DNA of 49,322 nt from the NCBI GenBank assembly GCA_002699145.1, contig PABK01000019.1:1-49322 (forward strand). The letters are read 5' to 3'. The notes below the pieces were generated by a model. That model did no database searches. It was not told the origin of the DNA and saw only the letters and a program-made list of their open reading frames with translations. How positions within the stretch are numbered: position 1 is the stretch's first letter; each line of letters opens with the position of its first letter. This stretch comes from Halioglobus sp. (GTDB taxonomy: Bacteria > Pseudomonadota > Gammaproteobacteria > Pseudomonadales > Halieaceae). A program made the position numbers and the translations under genes. Shown here in pieces: positions 24,591-33,492 of the stretch.

Positions 24591-27362
24591 TCAGAACACG
24601 GCCTGGGCGGTGAGCAGCAGCGCGGCCGCGACGACACCGAGCAGGGTGAGCAGGGCGCCCAGGGCGAAGGGGTGCCGGCCCTGCAGCAGTTTCACCGCCA
24701 CGGTCTTGCGGTCGACACGGATGCCCGCCCTCGCCAGCGGCGCCACGTGGCGGCGCAGGGCGTCGCGCGGGAAGGCCGGGAACAGGCGGTTGCCGATGAA
24801 CACCACCACATCATCCATGAGCAGGAATGCGCCGCGATAGGCGATCAGGGAGCCGCCGCCGAAATGGTAAATGCCGCGGTGGTCGACCAGCAGCAGGCGA
24901 TCGCCGGCCACACCGATACTGCCTACCGGTTGGCGCGCGACCAGCAGCAGCGCGGCGGCGGGCCCGGACAGCGCCAGCAGCAGCGCGGCCAACTGGTAGG
25001 CGTTCACGCCCTGGCTGATGGCGAGCAGGCAGGTGGCCAGGGAGAACGCGGCATAGCTGGCGCCGCGGCGCCGCAACGCCGCGCGGCGTGCGGGGAGCGC
25101 TGCTATCCAGTGCAGGTCGTCCAGGTGGTCGTCGGCGGGCTCGGCGTCGCGTTCCCGACGTGGCCGGTAGACCAGCGAGCGCAGGTAGAACAGGTAGGCG
25201 AGAGCGCCGCACAGCAGCGCGCTCAGGCCCGTGAGGAGATAGCCGCCGCGCCAGGCCAGGGCGGCCACCTGCGCGCGCCGCCTGCCCTGAGCGATCAGCT
25301 CCTCCAGCAGGCCCGAGACGAAAGGCGCCTCGGCATTGCCCTGCTCGCCGAAGCGCGCGATGCCCGCTCCGTGACCGCTGTTGGCCAGGGTTTTGCCGCC
25401 CCAGGCGACCAGTTGCAGGTCCGGCTCCGCCGCGTCCAGGGGGGCGCGCCCGAGGTAGTTCCACTGGCTGTCGAAGCGGTACAGGCCGGCGTCGCCGCTG
25501 TCTGGTGCGTACATCACCACCCACCACGCAGAGCCGTTCCAGAGAAAATCGCCGACACGCTCGTGCCCGGCGTCGATGGCGTCCGGCGGCAGCAGCAGGA
25601 CCTCGTCGAGCTGCTCGCCGAAGGCGTTGCGGTCGTAGCGAAAGACGCTGATGCCCGGCCCCTGGGCGCTGTTCATAAACAGCAGGCCGGCATGCTGGCG
25701 CAGCACCGGACGCGGCGGCAGTGCGATGGCGGCGCGGGCCAGGACCTCGCCGCCGGGGTCCAGCTGCAGCAACTGCGCCGGCTCGCGCGTGGCCACGAAG
25801 AAACTGCCGTCCAGCGGGTGCGGCCGGTATGTCGCGATGGCGCTGCCAGCCAGCAGCGCCGCCAGTGGCAGGCAGCTGCCCTGTTCGAGGGAGCAGCGCA
25901 GTAGCTGTGGTCCGTCGTCGGGCGTGTCGGCAACGGCGCCCAGGCCGAGCAGTTCGTCATCGCCGGCAAACACCACAGGCGCCTGTAGCGAAGACAGCCC
26001 CAGGGAGGCCAGCGTCTGTTCATTTTCGCCGACACCGGCGCGGTCATGCAGTAGCAGCCGGTCGCCGGCCAGCAGCGCCAGTTTGCCGTCTGGCGCCGCC
26101 GCCAGTGCGTCCGCGCCGCTTACCGGCAGCGGTTGTGGTATGCGCTGCTGCAGTACGCCCAGGCTGGCCAGGGCGACGGCCGCCAGCAGCGCGCCGCCCA
26201 GCGCCCGGCGCAAACTGCGCCCGGCGCGCGCTGCGCGTTGTTGCACTGCGGGCGTGTTGCGGAACGGGCGCAATGCAAAGAAGTTGGGTTCCCCGCCACG
26301 CCGCTTGCGCGCGGCCGGGACGGCCTGTTCACCAGCGCCCTGGCTGCGCCGTGCCGGCAGTTCCAGGCGGGTCTTCACCCGCGGGGTGGCGGCCTTGAGC
26401 GTCGCCCCCTTGCTCAACTCCTGCGCGGCCCGTTCGATGGCGCGCTCTTCCAGCGCCAGCGCCCCGGCGTCTCCGGCCCCTGCCGCACTGCTGGACGGGC
26501 GTGTCGCGGCCCCGGCCTGCCGTTGCCGGGTTTTTTCCGCGGCGGCCTGTTGCGCGGCGCGGCGCTGCTGCTCGCGCGCCTCTGCCTGTTCCGCCCGGCG
26601 CCGCCGTTCCTCATCGAGTATGCGCTGGCGTGCAGCTTCCTCTGCCAGGCGCCTGCGCTGCTGTTCCTGTTGCGCGCGGCTCCGCGCCTGCGCGGCGACT
26701 TCCTCGGCGGCGGCGATGCGTGCGCGCGCCTCCTCGATGGTTCGCTGCCAGTCCTTGCGCGCCGCCGCATTCTCGGCCTCGCGGCGCTGCCGTTCGGCGG
26801 TTTCCCGCGCGGCCTTGTCCCGCTCGGCTTTCTCCCGGGCGGCTTTCTCGCGTGCGGCCTGCTCGCGCTCGGCTTTCTCGCGCTCGGCTTCCTCACGTGC
26901 GGCCTTTTCGCGCTCGGCTTTCTCGCGCTCGGCTTCCTCACGTGCGGCCTTTTCGCGCTCGGCTTTCTCCCGGGCGGCCTTTTCGCGTTCCGCCTTCTCC
27001 CGGGCGGCGTTTTCCCGCCGGCGCGTCCCGGACTTGCGCGTCCCGGACTTGGGCCGTGTGCCGGGCCCGGCGGCCCAGGTCTGCCCGCCGTCGGCCGCAT
27101 GGCCCACCACGGCATCCGCCGCCTCGCTGGCGGTGACCTTGACCAGTTGTGTCACCACCCCGATACGGCGCATATCCTGGAAGCATTGCGCGGCTTCCTT
27201 GCGCTCGAGATTGCGTCGCAGAATGATGGTTTCGCCCGAGAAGAAACGCTCCAGGCGCACCGGGTCGTCGATGGCGAGCAGTTCGCCGAAGCGCAGTTTG
27301 ACCTGGTCGGGCTGTTCTCCCGCCAGTATTTCTCCGCTGAACGTGAGGTTAAACCTGTTCAA
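24591..27362 (-). CDS. Large membrane protein with N-terminal DUF-like module and charged coiled coil, unrecognised
   Basis: A 923-residue protein I cannot assign. Residues 1-76 (FNLTFSGEILAGEQPDQVKLRF...) resemble a small alpha/beta module found at the N-terminus of several gammaproteobacterial membrane proteins. Residues about 112-285 are a long, almost uninterrupted Lys/Arg/Glu/Ala coiled coil built from REKAERE-like repeats. A first membrane helix lies at about 388-405. Residues about 410-690 look like an extracytoplasmic beta-rich, propeller-like domain. Four more helices follow (about 706-727, 770-785, 790-808, 898-920), enclosing a beta-rich loop. The start is TTG, accepted because the N-terminal module begins immediately. 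It lies upstream of lutABC on the same strand but ends 77 nt before lutA with a promoter between, so linkage is uncertain. Confidence 0.85.
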   Translation of the reverse strand: MNRFNLTFSGEILAGEQPDQVKLRFGELLAIDDPVRLERFFSGETIILRRNLERKEAAQCFQDMRRIGVVTQLVKVTASEAADAVVGHAADGGQTWAAGPGTRPKSGTRKSGTRRRENAAREKAEREKAAREKAEREKAAREEAEREKAEREKAAREEAEREKAEREQAAREKAAREKAERDKAARETAERQRREAENAAARKDWQRTIEEARARIAAAEEVAAQARSRAQQEQQRRRLAEEAARQRILDEERRRRAEQAEAREQQRRAAQQAAAEKTRQRQAGAATRPSSSAAGAGDAGALALEERAIERAAQELSKGATLKAATPRVKTRLELPARRSQGAGEQAVPAARKRRGGEPNFFALRPFRNTPAVQQRAARAGRSLRRALGGALLAAVALASLGVLQQRIPQPLPVSGADALAAAPDGKLALLAGDRLLLHDRAGVGENEQTLASLGLSSLQAPVVFAGDDELLGLGAVADTPDDGPQLLRCSLEQGSCLPLAALLAGSAIATYRPHPLDGSFFVATREPAQLLQLDPGGEVLARAAIALPPRPVLRQHAGLLFMNSAQGPGISVFRYDRNAFGEQLDEVLLLPPDAIDAGHERVGDFLWNGSAWWVVMYAPDSGDAGLYRFDSQWNYLGRAPLDAAEPDLQLVAWGGKTLANSGHGAGIARFGEQGNAEAPFVSGLLEELIAQGRRRAQVAALAWRGGYLLTGLSALLCGALAYLFYLRSLVYRPRRERDAEPADDHLDDLHWIAALPARRAALRRRGASYAAFSLATCLLAISQGVNAYQLAALLLALSGPAAALLLVARQPVGSIGVAGDRLLLVDHRGIYHFGGGSLIAYRGAFLLMDDVVVFIGNRLFPAFPRDALRRHVAPLARAGIRVDRKTVAVKLLQGRHPFALGALLTLLGVVAAALLLTAQAVF
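26881..26970. repeat. 45-bp tandem duplication inside the coiled-coil coding region
   Basis: 26881-26925 and 26926-26970 are identical at 44 of 45 positions. Each copy encodes 15 residues of the REKAEREKAAREEAE heptad-like pattern, so the coiled coil has recently grown by in-frame duplication. Shorter, less exact copies extend on both sides. Confidence 0.9.
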
Positions 27363-27456
27363 CCCGGCCAGCTGTCCCCAGTGTGGTGTTATTGTCCCTG
27401 CGGAAAATGTACGGGGTTTGGCGACGCTTTACCAGCGGTAGCCTGCAGGTCCCGCT

Positions 27457-28686
27457 CTAGGCCGGGTCCACGGTTTCGAAGTGCAGTCCGGCCTTGTCCT
27501 GCAGGCGGTCGAGATAGGCCTGGCCCAGGGCGGTGGCGGGCGTCCAGAAACCACCCGCGCAAACCGGTTCGTCCTGTGCCAGGCAGACCGCGGCCTCACC
27601 GAGCATGCGCGAGGTGGAGCCGTAACCGGGATCGAGATTGCCGCGCACCGCCACGCGCATGTCGTGGGCGCGGTTTGCCGGGTCGATACCGTGAAACAGG
27701 ATCTCGTAGGAGCCGGACTCCCGCGTCGCCCTGTCCGGACCCTCCCCGGGTTTGGGCAGGAAGCGCTGCGCCACGGCCCGGGTCGGTCCCAGCGCCATGG
27801 TCAGCATGCCGACACCGGAGGCCAGGCTGAGCAGCGCTGCCTGTGAGCGCGAGCGGTTGAGGATGGCCTCGTCGTAGCGGAAGTCCTCGCCCCAGGGGAA
27901 CCCGAGCAGGGCGTTGCTGCGGCGTACCACGCGCGTGTTGATCGCCGCCATGATGAACGGCGAGGTCCACTGCTCGAAATCCACATCGTACACCGCGCCG
28001 CGCTGGTCCGGCCCGTCCTGACCAGCGTGGGTCCCGGCGGGGTAGAGCGCGTAGGGGTCCGCCACGGCGCGGCGCACGGCGGGATCGGCCTTCGCCTCCT
28101 CCATCATATTGAGCATGCTGGCGATGGTGCCGCCACTGGCGCCGCCGCGTGTGCTGCGTACGCGGCCCTTGACCTGCCGCGCGTACACGCCGTGGCGCTC
28201 GTGCATTACCTGCTGCAGGTACCACACGCCCATGTCGAAGGGCACCGAATCGAAGCCGCAGGTATGCACGATGCGCGCGCCGCTGGCCCTGGCCTGTTCC
28301 TCGAAACGGGGGATAACCCGGGCCATCCATTGCACTTCCCCGGTCAGGTCGCAGTAGTCGGTGCCGGCCGCGGCGCAGGCCTCGACCAGCGGTGTGCCGT
28401 ATTTCGCGTAGGGGCCCACGGTGGTGCACAGGACCCGGGTACGGCGCGCCATCGCGGCGAGGCTGTCGCTGTCGTCGCTGTCGGCGAGCACTGTATCAAC
28501 GCTTTCGCGCGTGGCCGCGGGCAGGCAGTCGCGACGCACGGCCTCGAGCTTGTCGGCATTGCGCCCGGCGATCGCCCAGCGCAGGCCGCTGTCCGCACCA
28601 TAGGTCTGGCCGAGGTATTCCACCACCAGTTTGCCGGTGAAACCGGTGGCCCCCCAGACAATGACGTCAAAATCCCTGTCGGCCAT
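27457..28686 (-). CDS. Saccharopine dehydrogenase-like NAD(P)-binding protein
   Basis: A 409-residue protein with an N-terminal Rossmann motif VWGATGFTGKLV (about 10-21) and the layout of the saccharopine-dehydrogenase-like/trans-acting enoyl reductase family. CTTVGPYAKYGTPLVEACAAAGTDYCDLTGE (read in two parts, about 87-117) is the family's second conserved block. Mycobacterial relatives reduce double bonds in complex lipids, and animal SCCPDH sits on lipid droplets, so lipid reduction is possible; it is unlikely to make lysine. ATG is preceded by GGGGAG at 5 nt. It lies 21 nt after the POT transporter gene. Confidence 0.88.
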   Translation of the reverse strand: MADRDFDVIVWGATGFTGKLVVEYLGQTYGADSGLRWAIAGRNADKLEAVRRDCLPAATRESVDTVLADSDDSDSLAAMARRTRVLCTTVGPYAKYGTPLVEACAAAGTDYCDLTGEVQWMARVIPRFEEQARASGARIVHTCGFDSVPFDMGVWYLQQVMHERHGVYARQVKGRVRSTRGGASGGTIASMLNMMEEAKADPAVRRAVADPYALYPAGTHAGQDGPDQRGAVYDVDFEQWTSPFIMAAINTRVVRRSNALLGFPWGEDFRYDEAILNRSRSQAALLSLASGVGMLTMALGPTRAVAQRFLPKPGEGPDRATRESGSYEILFHGIDPANRAHDMRVAVRGNLDPGYGSTSRMLGEAAVCLAQDEPVCAGGFWTPATALGQAYLDRLQDKAGLHFETVDPA

Positions 28687-28707
28687 ACGCGCTCCCCCCG
28701 GTGCGGG

Positions 28708-30258
28708 TCAGTGGACGCCGTGCATCATGCGTTTCAGTAACGGTGACAACAATAATAGCAGCGCACCGACACCCAGCCCGAAATAGAGCAGGCTGCTGAA
28801 CAGTTCAGTATAGCTGGCCAGCGCCAGGCCGACATCGGTGACCGCGCCATCGACGGTCTCCACGGCGGCGAGCTTGGCCAGTTGCGCGGCGACGAACTCG
28901 GAGTAGGCGGTGGCCAGGAACCAGGAGCCCATCATCACCCCGACCACGCTGGGCACGGCCAGCTTGGTGACCGCGGACAGGCCCACCGGGGACAGGCACA
29001 ACTCCCCCGTGGTGTGCAGCAGGTAGGCGAGCACCATCCAGTAGCCGGCGACCAGGCCCGCCTCGTCGGGCATGGAGGCGCCGATGATCAATGCCCCGAA
29101 GCCCAGGCCCGCCTGGGCGATGCCCAGGGAAAACTTGACCGGGGTGCTGGGCTCCAGGCCGCGGCGGCCAAGACTGGTCCACAGCCAGGCGAACAGCGGC
29201 GCGAAGAGGAAGATGAACAGGGCGTTGAGGGAGCCGAACTGGGCCGCGGTCAGTTCCAGGCCGAAGATGCGCCGGTCCATCACCCGGTCCGCGTACAGCG
29301 TCATCGATGCGGCGCCCTGCTCGAACAGCGACCAGAAGACTACCGTGGACAGGGTCAGGATAATCAGCACCAGCATACGACTGCGTTCCACCGGGTTGCA
29401 CTTCACGGTGATGAACCAGGCCAGGCCGGCCAGCACCGCCAGGGACAGGGTGTTGAGGGCAATGCCGACGGCGCCGTGAAACTGCAGCATTTGCCAGGCC
29501 ACGACCACGCCAGCCAGCGCGCCGAGGTAGATGGTCCACTCCATGCTCAGGCCGATGGGGGAGGGCGCGCGCAGTACCTGCGGGTCGCCCGGCTCGGCGT
29601 GTCCCTGCAGGTGTTTCTGTCCCTGCAGGAAAGTCAGCAGGCCGATCACCATGCCCACCCCCGCTGCGCCGAAACCGTAGCGCCAGCCGTAGGTCTCGCC
29701 GAGGTAGCCGCACAGCAGCGTCGCGGTGAAGGCGCCAATATTGATGCCCATGTAGAAAATGGTAAAACCGGCGTCGCGCCGCGGGTCGTCTGCTGCGTAC
29801 AGCCGGCCGACAATGGTCGAGATGTTCGGCTTGAGGAAGCCGACTCCCATGACGATCAGCGCGAGCGAAAAATAGAATACCTGTAGCGCTCCCTCGTCGC
29901 GCACCACCTCGCCGTTGACGCTACGAGCCTGCTCGCCCTCCACCGCCATGCCCAGGTGTCCCAGGGCGAGGAGGATGCCGCCGAAGATCACCGCCTTGCG
30001 CATGCCGAGGTAGCGGTCCGCCAGCAGCCCGCCGATTACCGGCATGGCGTACACCAGGGCGGCGTAGCCGCCCAGAACCTCCAGCCCGCCCTCATCGCTG
30101 AACAGGTGGTACTTGGTCAGGTAGAGCAGCAGCAGGTATTTCATGCCGTAGAAGGAGAACCGTTCCCACAGCTCGGTGGCGAAACAGACATAGAGTCCGC
30201 GCGGGTGGCCGAGGAACCCCGCGCCGGGTTCGCTGGCGGCGGTGGGGGTAGTATTCAT
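28708..30258 (-). CDS. POT-family proton-dependent peptide transporter
   Basis: A 516-residue major facilitator of the POT/PTR2 family with about 14 membrane helices. ELWERFSFYGMKYLL (about 29-43) holds the ExxERFxYYG motif that couples protons to transport of di- and tripeptides, and GFLKPNISTIVGRLY (about 141-155) is the second POT signature. I start at the ATG at 30258, which has GGGAGA 9 nt upstream; the longer ORF start at 30306 has no such signal. It is probably co-transcribed with the downstream dehydrogenase gene (21 nt). Confidence 0.94.
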   Translation of the reverse strand: MNTTPTAASEPGAGFLGHPRGLYVCFATELWERFSFYGMKYLLLLYLTKYHLFSDEGGLEVLGGYAALVYAMPVIGGLLADRYLGMRKAVIFGGILLALGHLGMAVEGEQARSVNGEVVRDEGALQVFYFSLALIVMGVGFLKPNISTIVGRLYAADDPRRDAGFTIFYMGINIGAFTATLLCGYLGETYGWRYGFGAAGVGMVIGLLTFLQGQKHLQGHAEPGDPQVLRAPSPIGLSMEWTIYLGALAGVVVAWQMLQFHGAVGIALNTLSLAVLAGLAWFITVKCNPVERSRMLVLIILTLSTVVFWSLFEQGAASMTLYADRVMDRRIFGLELTAAQFGSLNALFIFLFAPLFAWLWTSLGRRGLEPSTPVKFSLGIAQAGLGFGALIIGASMPDEAGLVAGYWMVLAYLLHTTGELCLSPVGLSAVTKLAVPSVVGVMMGSWFLATAYSEFVAAQLAKLAAVETVDGAVTDVGLALASYTELFSSLLYFGLGVGALLLLLSPLLKRMMHGVH

Positions 30259-30401
30259 GCTGGCGTGTCTCCCTGCGCTGGTGTTGTCATTCTGTTCGCA
30301 CTGCATGATACCGGACTTTCATCCGGCCAGGGTCGTGGCGTCCCCGGTGTGCATGTTCTATGCTTAGCGGCGGCTCAGGCTGCAGTGACAGGGAGGCTGA
30401 T

Positions 30402-31775
30402 ATGGCAGATCCGGATGCGCAGGTCATCGCCCGGTTGCGCGACCTGCTCGGCGAGCGCGGCGTGCGCGAACAACCGGACGATTACCTGCCCGATATCGTG
30501 CTCAAGCCGGAGAGTACCGAGCAGGTGTCGGCAGTTCTTGAGCTATGCAACGCGGCGGGCCAGGCGCTGGTGCCCCTGGGCGGCAAGACCGGCCTGGCCA
30601 GCGGCCACTTCCAGACCAACGGCGAGATCGGCCTGTCCCTGGAGCGCATGAACGCGATCGAGGAAATCGATAGCGACAACCGCACCATGACCGTACAGTC
30701 CGGTTGCATACTGCAGGTCGCCGCCGAGGCTGCCGCCGAACGGGAGCTGTTGTTGCCCATGGACTGGGGCGCGCGCGGCAGCGCCACTGTCGGCGGCGGG
30801 GTCTCCACCAACGCCGGCGGCAACATGGTTATCCGCTACGGCATGGCCAGGGATAGCGTACTGGGCCTGGAAGTGGTGCTCGCCGACGGCACCGTCGTCA
30901 CCAGCCTGAACAAGATGCTCAAGAACAACACCGGCTACGATCTCAAGCAGTGGTTTATCGGCGCCGAGGGCACCCTGGGGGTGGTCACCCGTGTCGTCTT
31001 GCGCCTGCGCCCCCTGCCGACCAGCCAGAATACCGCGCTGCTGGCGGTGCAAGATTTTCCGCGCGTGGCGGAACTGTTGCGCTTCCTGGACGCCCGCAGC
31101 GGTGGCAGCCTGTCGGCATTCGAAGTCATGTGGCCGGATTTCTACGAGTACATTACGCGCGAGGGCTACGTCCACCCGCGTCCGCTGCCCCACGGCTACG
31201 GCCACTACGTGCTGGTGGAGACGCAGGGTTCGGAACCCGTGCACGACGCGGAGCGTTTCGAGGCGGTGCTGGGCGAGGCCATGGAGCAGGGACTGGTGGA
31301 GGACGCGGTGCTGAGCCGTTCCCAGGCGGAGCGCAACGAGCTGTGGGAGATCCGCGACGACGTGCTGGATTTCTTCAACCTCGGGCCGTTCATCCCCTTT
31401 GACGTCAGTGTGACGATCGAGCGCATGGAGGCCTTTATCGCCGACATCCGCGCACAGATGGCGCAATACGACGGGGCCATTTGCGTGGTGTTCGGCCACC
31501 TGGGCGACAACAACCTGCACCTTAACCTGGGCAACCGCGACGCGCAGAAATTCGACTACGAGGCGATGCAGACACTGCTCTACGAAACGGTGGAAAAGTA
31601 CGCGGGCTCCATCTCCGCCGAGCACGGCATCGGCCTGAGCAAGCGCGAGCAACTGCCGCGCAGCCGCAGCGCGGAGGAACTGCAGCTGATGATGCGCCTC
31701 AAGCGCATGCTCGATCCGCACAACATCCTCAACCCCAACAAGATCTTCTCCGCCGAGCAGATCGCCGCCGCCTGA
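30402..31775 (+). CDS. FAD-linked 2-hydroxyacid oxidoreductase (GlcD/D2HGDH type)
   Basis: A 457-residue flavoprotein of the vanillyl-alcohol-oxidase/PCMH fold. GGKTGLASG (about 60-68), the GSATVGGGVSTNAGG stretch (about 126-140) and GLEVVLADG form the FAD domain. HGIGLSKRE (about 409-417) and DPHNILNPNKIF near the end are hallmarks of the D-lactate/glycolate/D-2-hydroxyglutarate dehydrogenase group. HLGDNNLH carries the conserved His near the substrate. The most likely role is oxidation of a D-2-hydroxyacid to the 2-oxoacid. The ATG at 30402 has GGGAGG at 5-6 nt. The ThDP enzyme follows by 28 nt, so an operon on 2-oxoacids is plausible. Confidence 0.92.
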   Translation: MADPDAQVIARLRDLLGERGVREQPDDYLPDIVLKPESTEQVSAVLELCNAAGQALVPLGGKTGLASGHFQTNGEIGLSLERMNAIEEIDSDNRTMTVQSGCILQVAAEAAAERELLLPMDWGARGSATVGGGVSTNAGGNMVIRYGMARDSVLGLEVVLADGTVVTSLNKMLKNNTGYDLKQWFIGAEGTLGVVTRVVLRLRPLPTSQNTALLAVQDFPRVAELLRFLDARSGGSLSAFEVMWPDFYEYITREGYVHPRPLPHGYGHYVLVETQGSEPVHDAERFEAVLGEAMEQGLVEDAVLSRSQAERNELWEIRDDVLDFFNLGPFIPFDVSVTIERMEAFIADIRAQMAQYDGAICVVFGHLGDNNLHLNLGNRDAQKFDYEAMQTLLYETVEKYAGSISAEHGIGLSKREQLPRSRSAEELQLMMRLKRMLDPHNILNPNKIFSAEQIAAA

Positions 31776-31803
31776 CACATTATTCCCCACTGGAGTTCCG
31801 CGC

Positions 31804-33363
31804 ATGAACGGTGCAGAGAGTTTGATAACCACCCTGGTCAACAACGACATCGAGGTCTGTTTCGCCAACCCGGGTACTTCGGAAATGCACTTTGTCGCAG
31901 CGCTGGACGAGGTGGAGGGCATGCGCTGCGTGCTGTGCCTGTTCGAGGGCGTGCTGACCGGCGCCGCTGACGGTTACGCGCGCATGGCCGGCAAGCCGGC
32001 CTCGACCCTGCTGCACCTGGGGCCTGGCCTGGGCAATGGCCTGGCCAATATCCACAACGCCAAAAAAGGCTACGTTCCCGTGGTCAATATCGTCGGCGAC
32101 CACGCGACCTACCACCTGGCCTACGACGCGCCGCTGACTTCCGATATCGAGGGCGTGGCGGCGCCGGTGTCGCACTGGGTGCACACCTCCCGCGATCCCG
32201 GTGATATCGCCAGGGACGCGGCCGAGGCGGTGCGCCAGGCGGGCTTCAGCAGGGTGGCGACGCTGGTACTGCCGGCGGACGTGTCCTGGGGCGACAACCC
32301 GCACGGGGCGGAGGAGGCGGTGGAGATCGCGCCGCCGGCGACGGTGCCGGACGCGCGCATAGACGAGGCCGTGCGCATCCTGCGCACGGGCGAGGAGTGC
32401 ATGATCATGATCGGTGGCCGCGAGGTGACCCTGGAGCAGGGCCTCAAACTCAGCCGCATCGGTCGCGCCTGCGGTGCGCGCGTCGGCACCGACACCTTCC
32501 CCACGCGGATACAGCGCGGCGCCGGCAGCGCGGTGCTCGAGCGCCTGCCCTACCTGGCGGAAATGGCGGTGGACCATATCAGCTCGGTAAAGCACCTGGT
32601 GCTCATCGGCGCGGTCGCCCCGGTATCGTTTTTCGCCTACCCGGGTGTGCCCAGCGCATTTGCTCCGGAGGGCTGCGAACCGTTCGTCCTGGCGCAGCCG
32701 CGCGATGACGTGGACCAGGTGCTGGATGCCTTGCTCGAGCGCCTGGATGCCGGCGCTGTCGAGCCGGAGGTCTACGCGCTGGACATCCCGGAGGCGCCCA
32801 GCGGCGGGCTGGACGCCAACACCGCGGCGCAGGCCCTGGCGCACTGCATGCCGCAGGACGCGGTGGTGGTGGACGAGGCGATCACCAGCGGCCTGGCGGT
32901 GTTTCCCTCCACCTTCAGCACGCGGCCACACGACTGGCTCAGCCTCACCGGCGGCAGCATCGGCTGGGGGCTGCCCGCGGCGGTGGGCGCGGCGGTGGCC
33001 TGCCCGCAGCGCAAGGTGATCTGCCTGGAGGGCGACGGCAGCGCCATGTACACCATTTCCGCACTGTGGACCATGGCCAGGGAAAAGCTGGACGTGGTGG
33101 TGATCATTTTCAACAACCGCAAGTACAGCATTCTCGAGCTGGAGTTCGGGCGCACCGGCGCGCGCGGCGGGACCCCGGGGCCGAAGGCGGCCAGCACCCT
33201 GGATATCGGTGGCCCGGATATGGATTTCGTCGCCATTGCCGAGGGCATGGGCGTGCCGGCGATCCGCGCGACCAGCGCGGACGAGTTCAGCCTGGCGCTG
33301 TCCGGCGCCATGGAGGTGAAGGGGCCGCGCCTGATCGACGCCATCGTGCCCACGGTGTTCTGA
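31804..33363 (+). CDS. ThDP-dependent enzyme, acetolactate synthase large subunit-like
   Basis: A 519-residue ThDP enzyme with the three-domain POX layout. The catalytic Glu is in LFEGVLTGAADGYARM (about 47-62), and the ThDP/Mg2+ motif is GDGSAMYTISALWT...IIFNNRKYSI (about 410-440). It is shorter than biosynthetic acetolactate synthase (about 560-590) and no ilvN-like small subunit is nearby, so benzoylformate-decarboxylase-type or other 2-oxoacid decarboxylase or carboligase activity is as likely as acetolactate formation. It sits directly downstream of the FAD-linked hydroxyacid oxidoreductase, which could supply the 2-oxoacid. Confidence 0.9.
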   Translation: MNGAESLITTLVNNDIEVCFANPGTSEMHFVAALDEVEGMRCVLCLFEGVLTGAADGYARMAGKPASTLLHLGPGLGNGLANIHNAKKGYVPVVNIVGDHATYHLAYDAPLTSDIEGVAAPVSHWVHTSRDPGDIARDAAEAVRQAGFSRVATLVLPADVSWGDNPHGAEEAVEIAPPATVPDARIDEAVRILRTGEECMIMIGGREVTLEQGLKLSRIGRACGARVGTDTFPTRIQRGAGSAVLERLPYLAEMAVDHISSVKHLVLIGAVAPVSFFAYPGVPSAFAPEGCEPFVLAQPRDDVDQVLDALLERLDAGAVEPEVYALDIPEAPSGGLDANTAAQALAHCMPQDAVVVDEAITSGLAVFPSTFSTRPHDWLSLTGGSIGWGLPAAVGAAVACPQRKVICLEGDGSAMYTISALWTMAREKLDVVVIIFNNRKYSILELEFGRTGARGGTPGPKAASTLDIGGPDMDFVAIAEGMGVPAIRATSADEFSLALSGAMEVKGPRLIDAIVPTVF

Positions 33364-33426
33364 CGCCGCGCGGATCGCCGCGCCGGGGAAGTCGCCGGCG
33401 AAAGTGCATCCGGCCCGGGACTGCAG

Positions 33427-33474
33427 TAGAATGGCGGGCTTTCAAAACCGGGCCCGCAACACGCTGCGGGCCCG
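33427..33474 (+). promoter_or_regulatory. Promoter -10 and strong leader hairpin before the LeuB-like gene
   Basis: TAGAAT (33427-33432) is a good -10. CGGGCCCGCA (33449-33458) and TGCGGGCCCG (33465-33474) form a perfect 10-bp stem with a 6-nt loop, ending 18 nt before the start codon. GCGGGC at 33434-33439 could instead pair with GCCCGC at 33452-33457, giving a mutually exclusive structure if transcribed. Confidence 0.5.
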
Positions 33475-33492
33475 CCAGCAGAGACTCACACA

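Noticed and set aside
25651-27830. Plus-strand open frames of about 565-596 codons opposite the 923-residue protein
   Set aside because: They are Ser/Arg/Ala-rich mirror frames produced by the charged coiled-coil codons on the minus strand and by high GC. The minus-strand protein has membrane helices and a recognisable N-terminal module.
27457-28686. Lysine pathway saccharopine dehydrogenase
   Set aside because: Only the Rossmann core and family layout match; relatives of this branch act on lipids, and no lysine genes are nearby.
31804-33363. Biosynthetic acetolactate synthase IlvB/IlvI
   Set aside because: It is shorter than those subunits and lacks an adjacent regulatory subunit gene, so a firm ilv symbol was not given.
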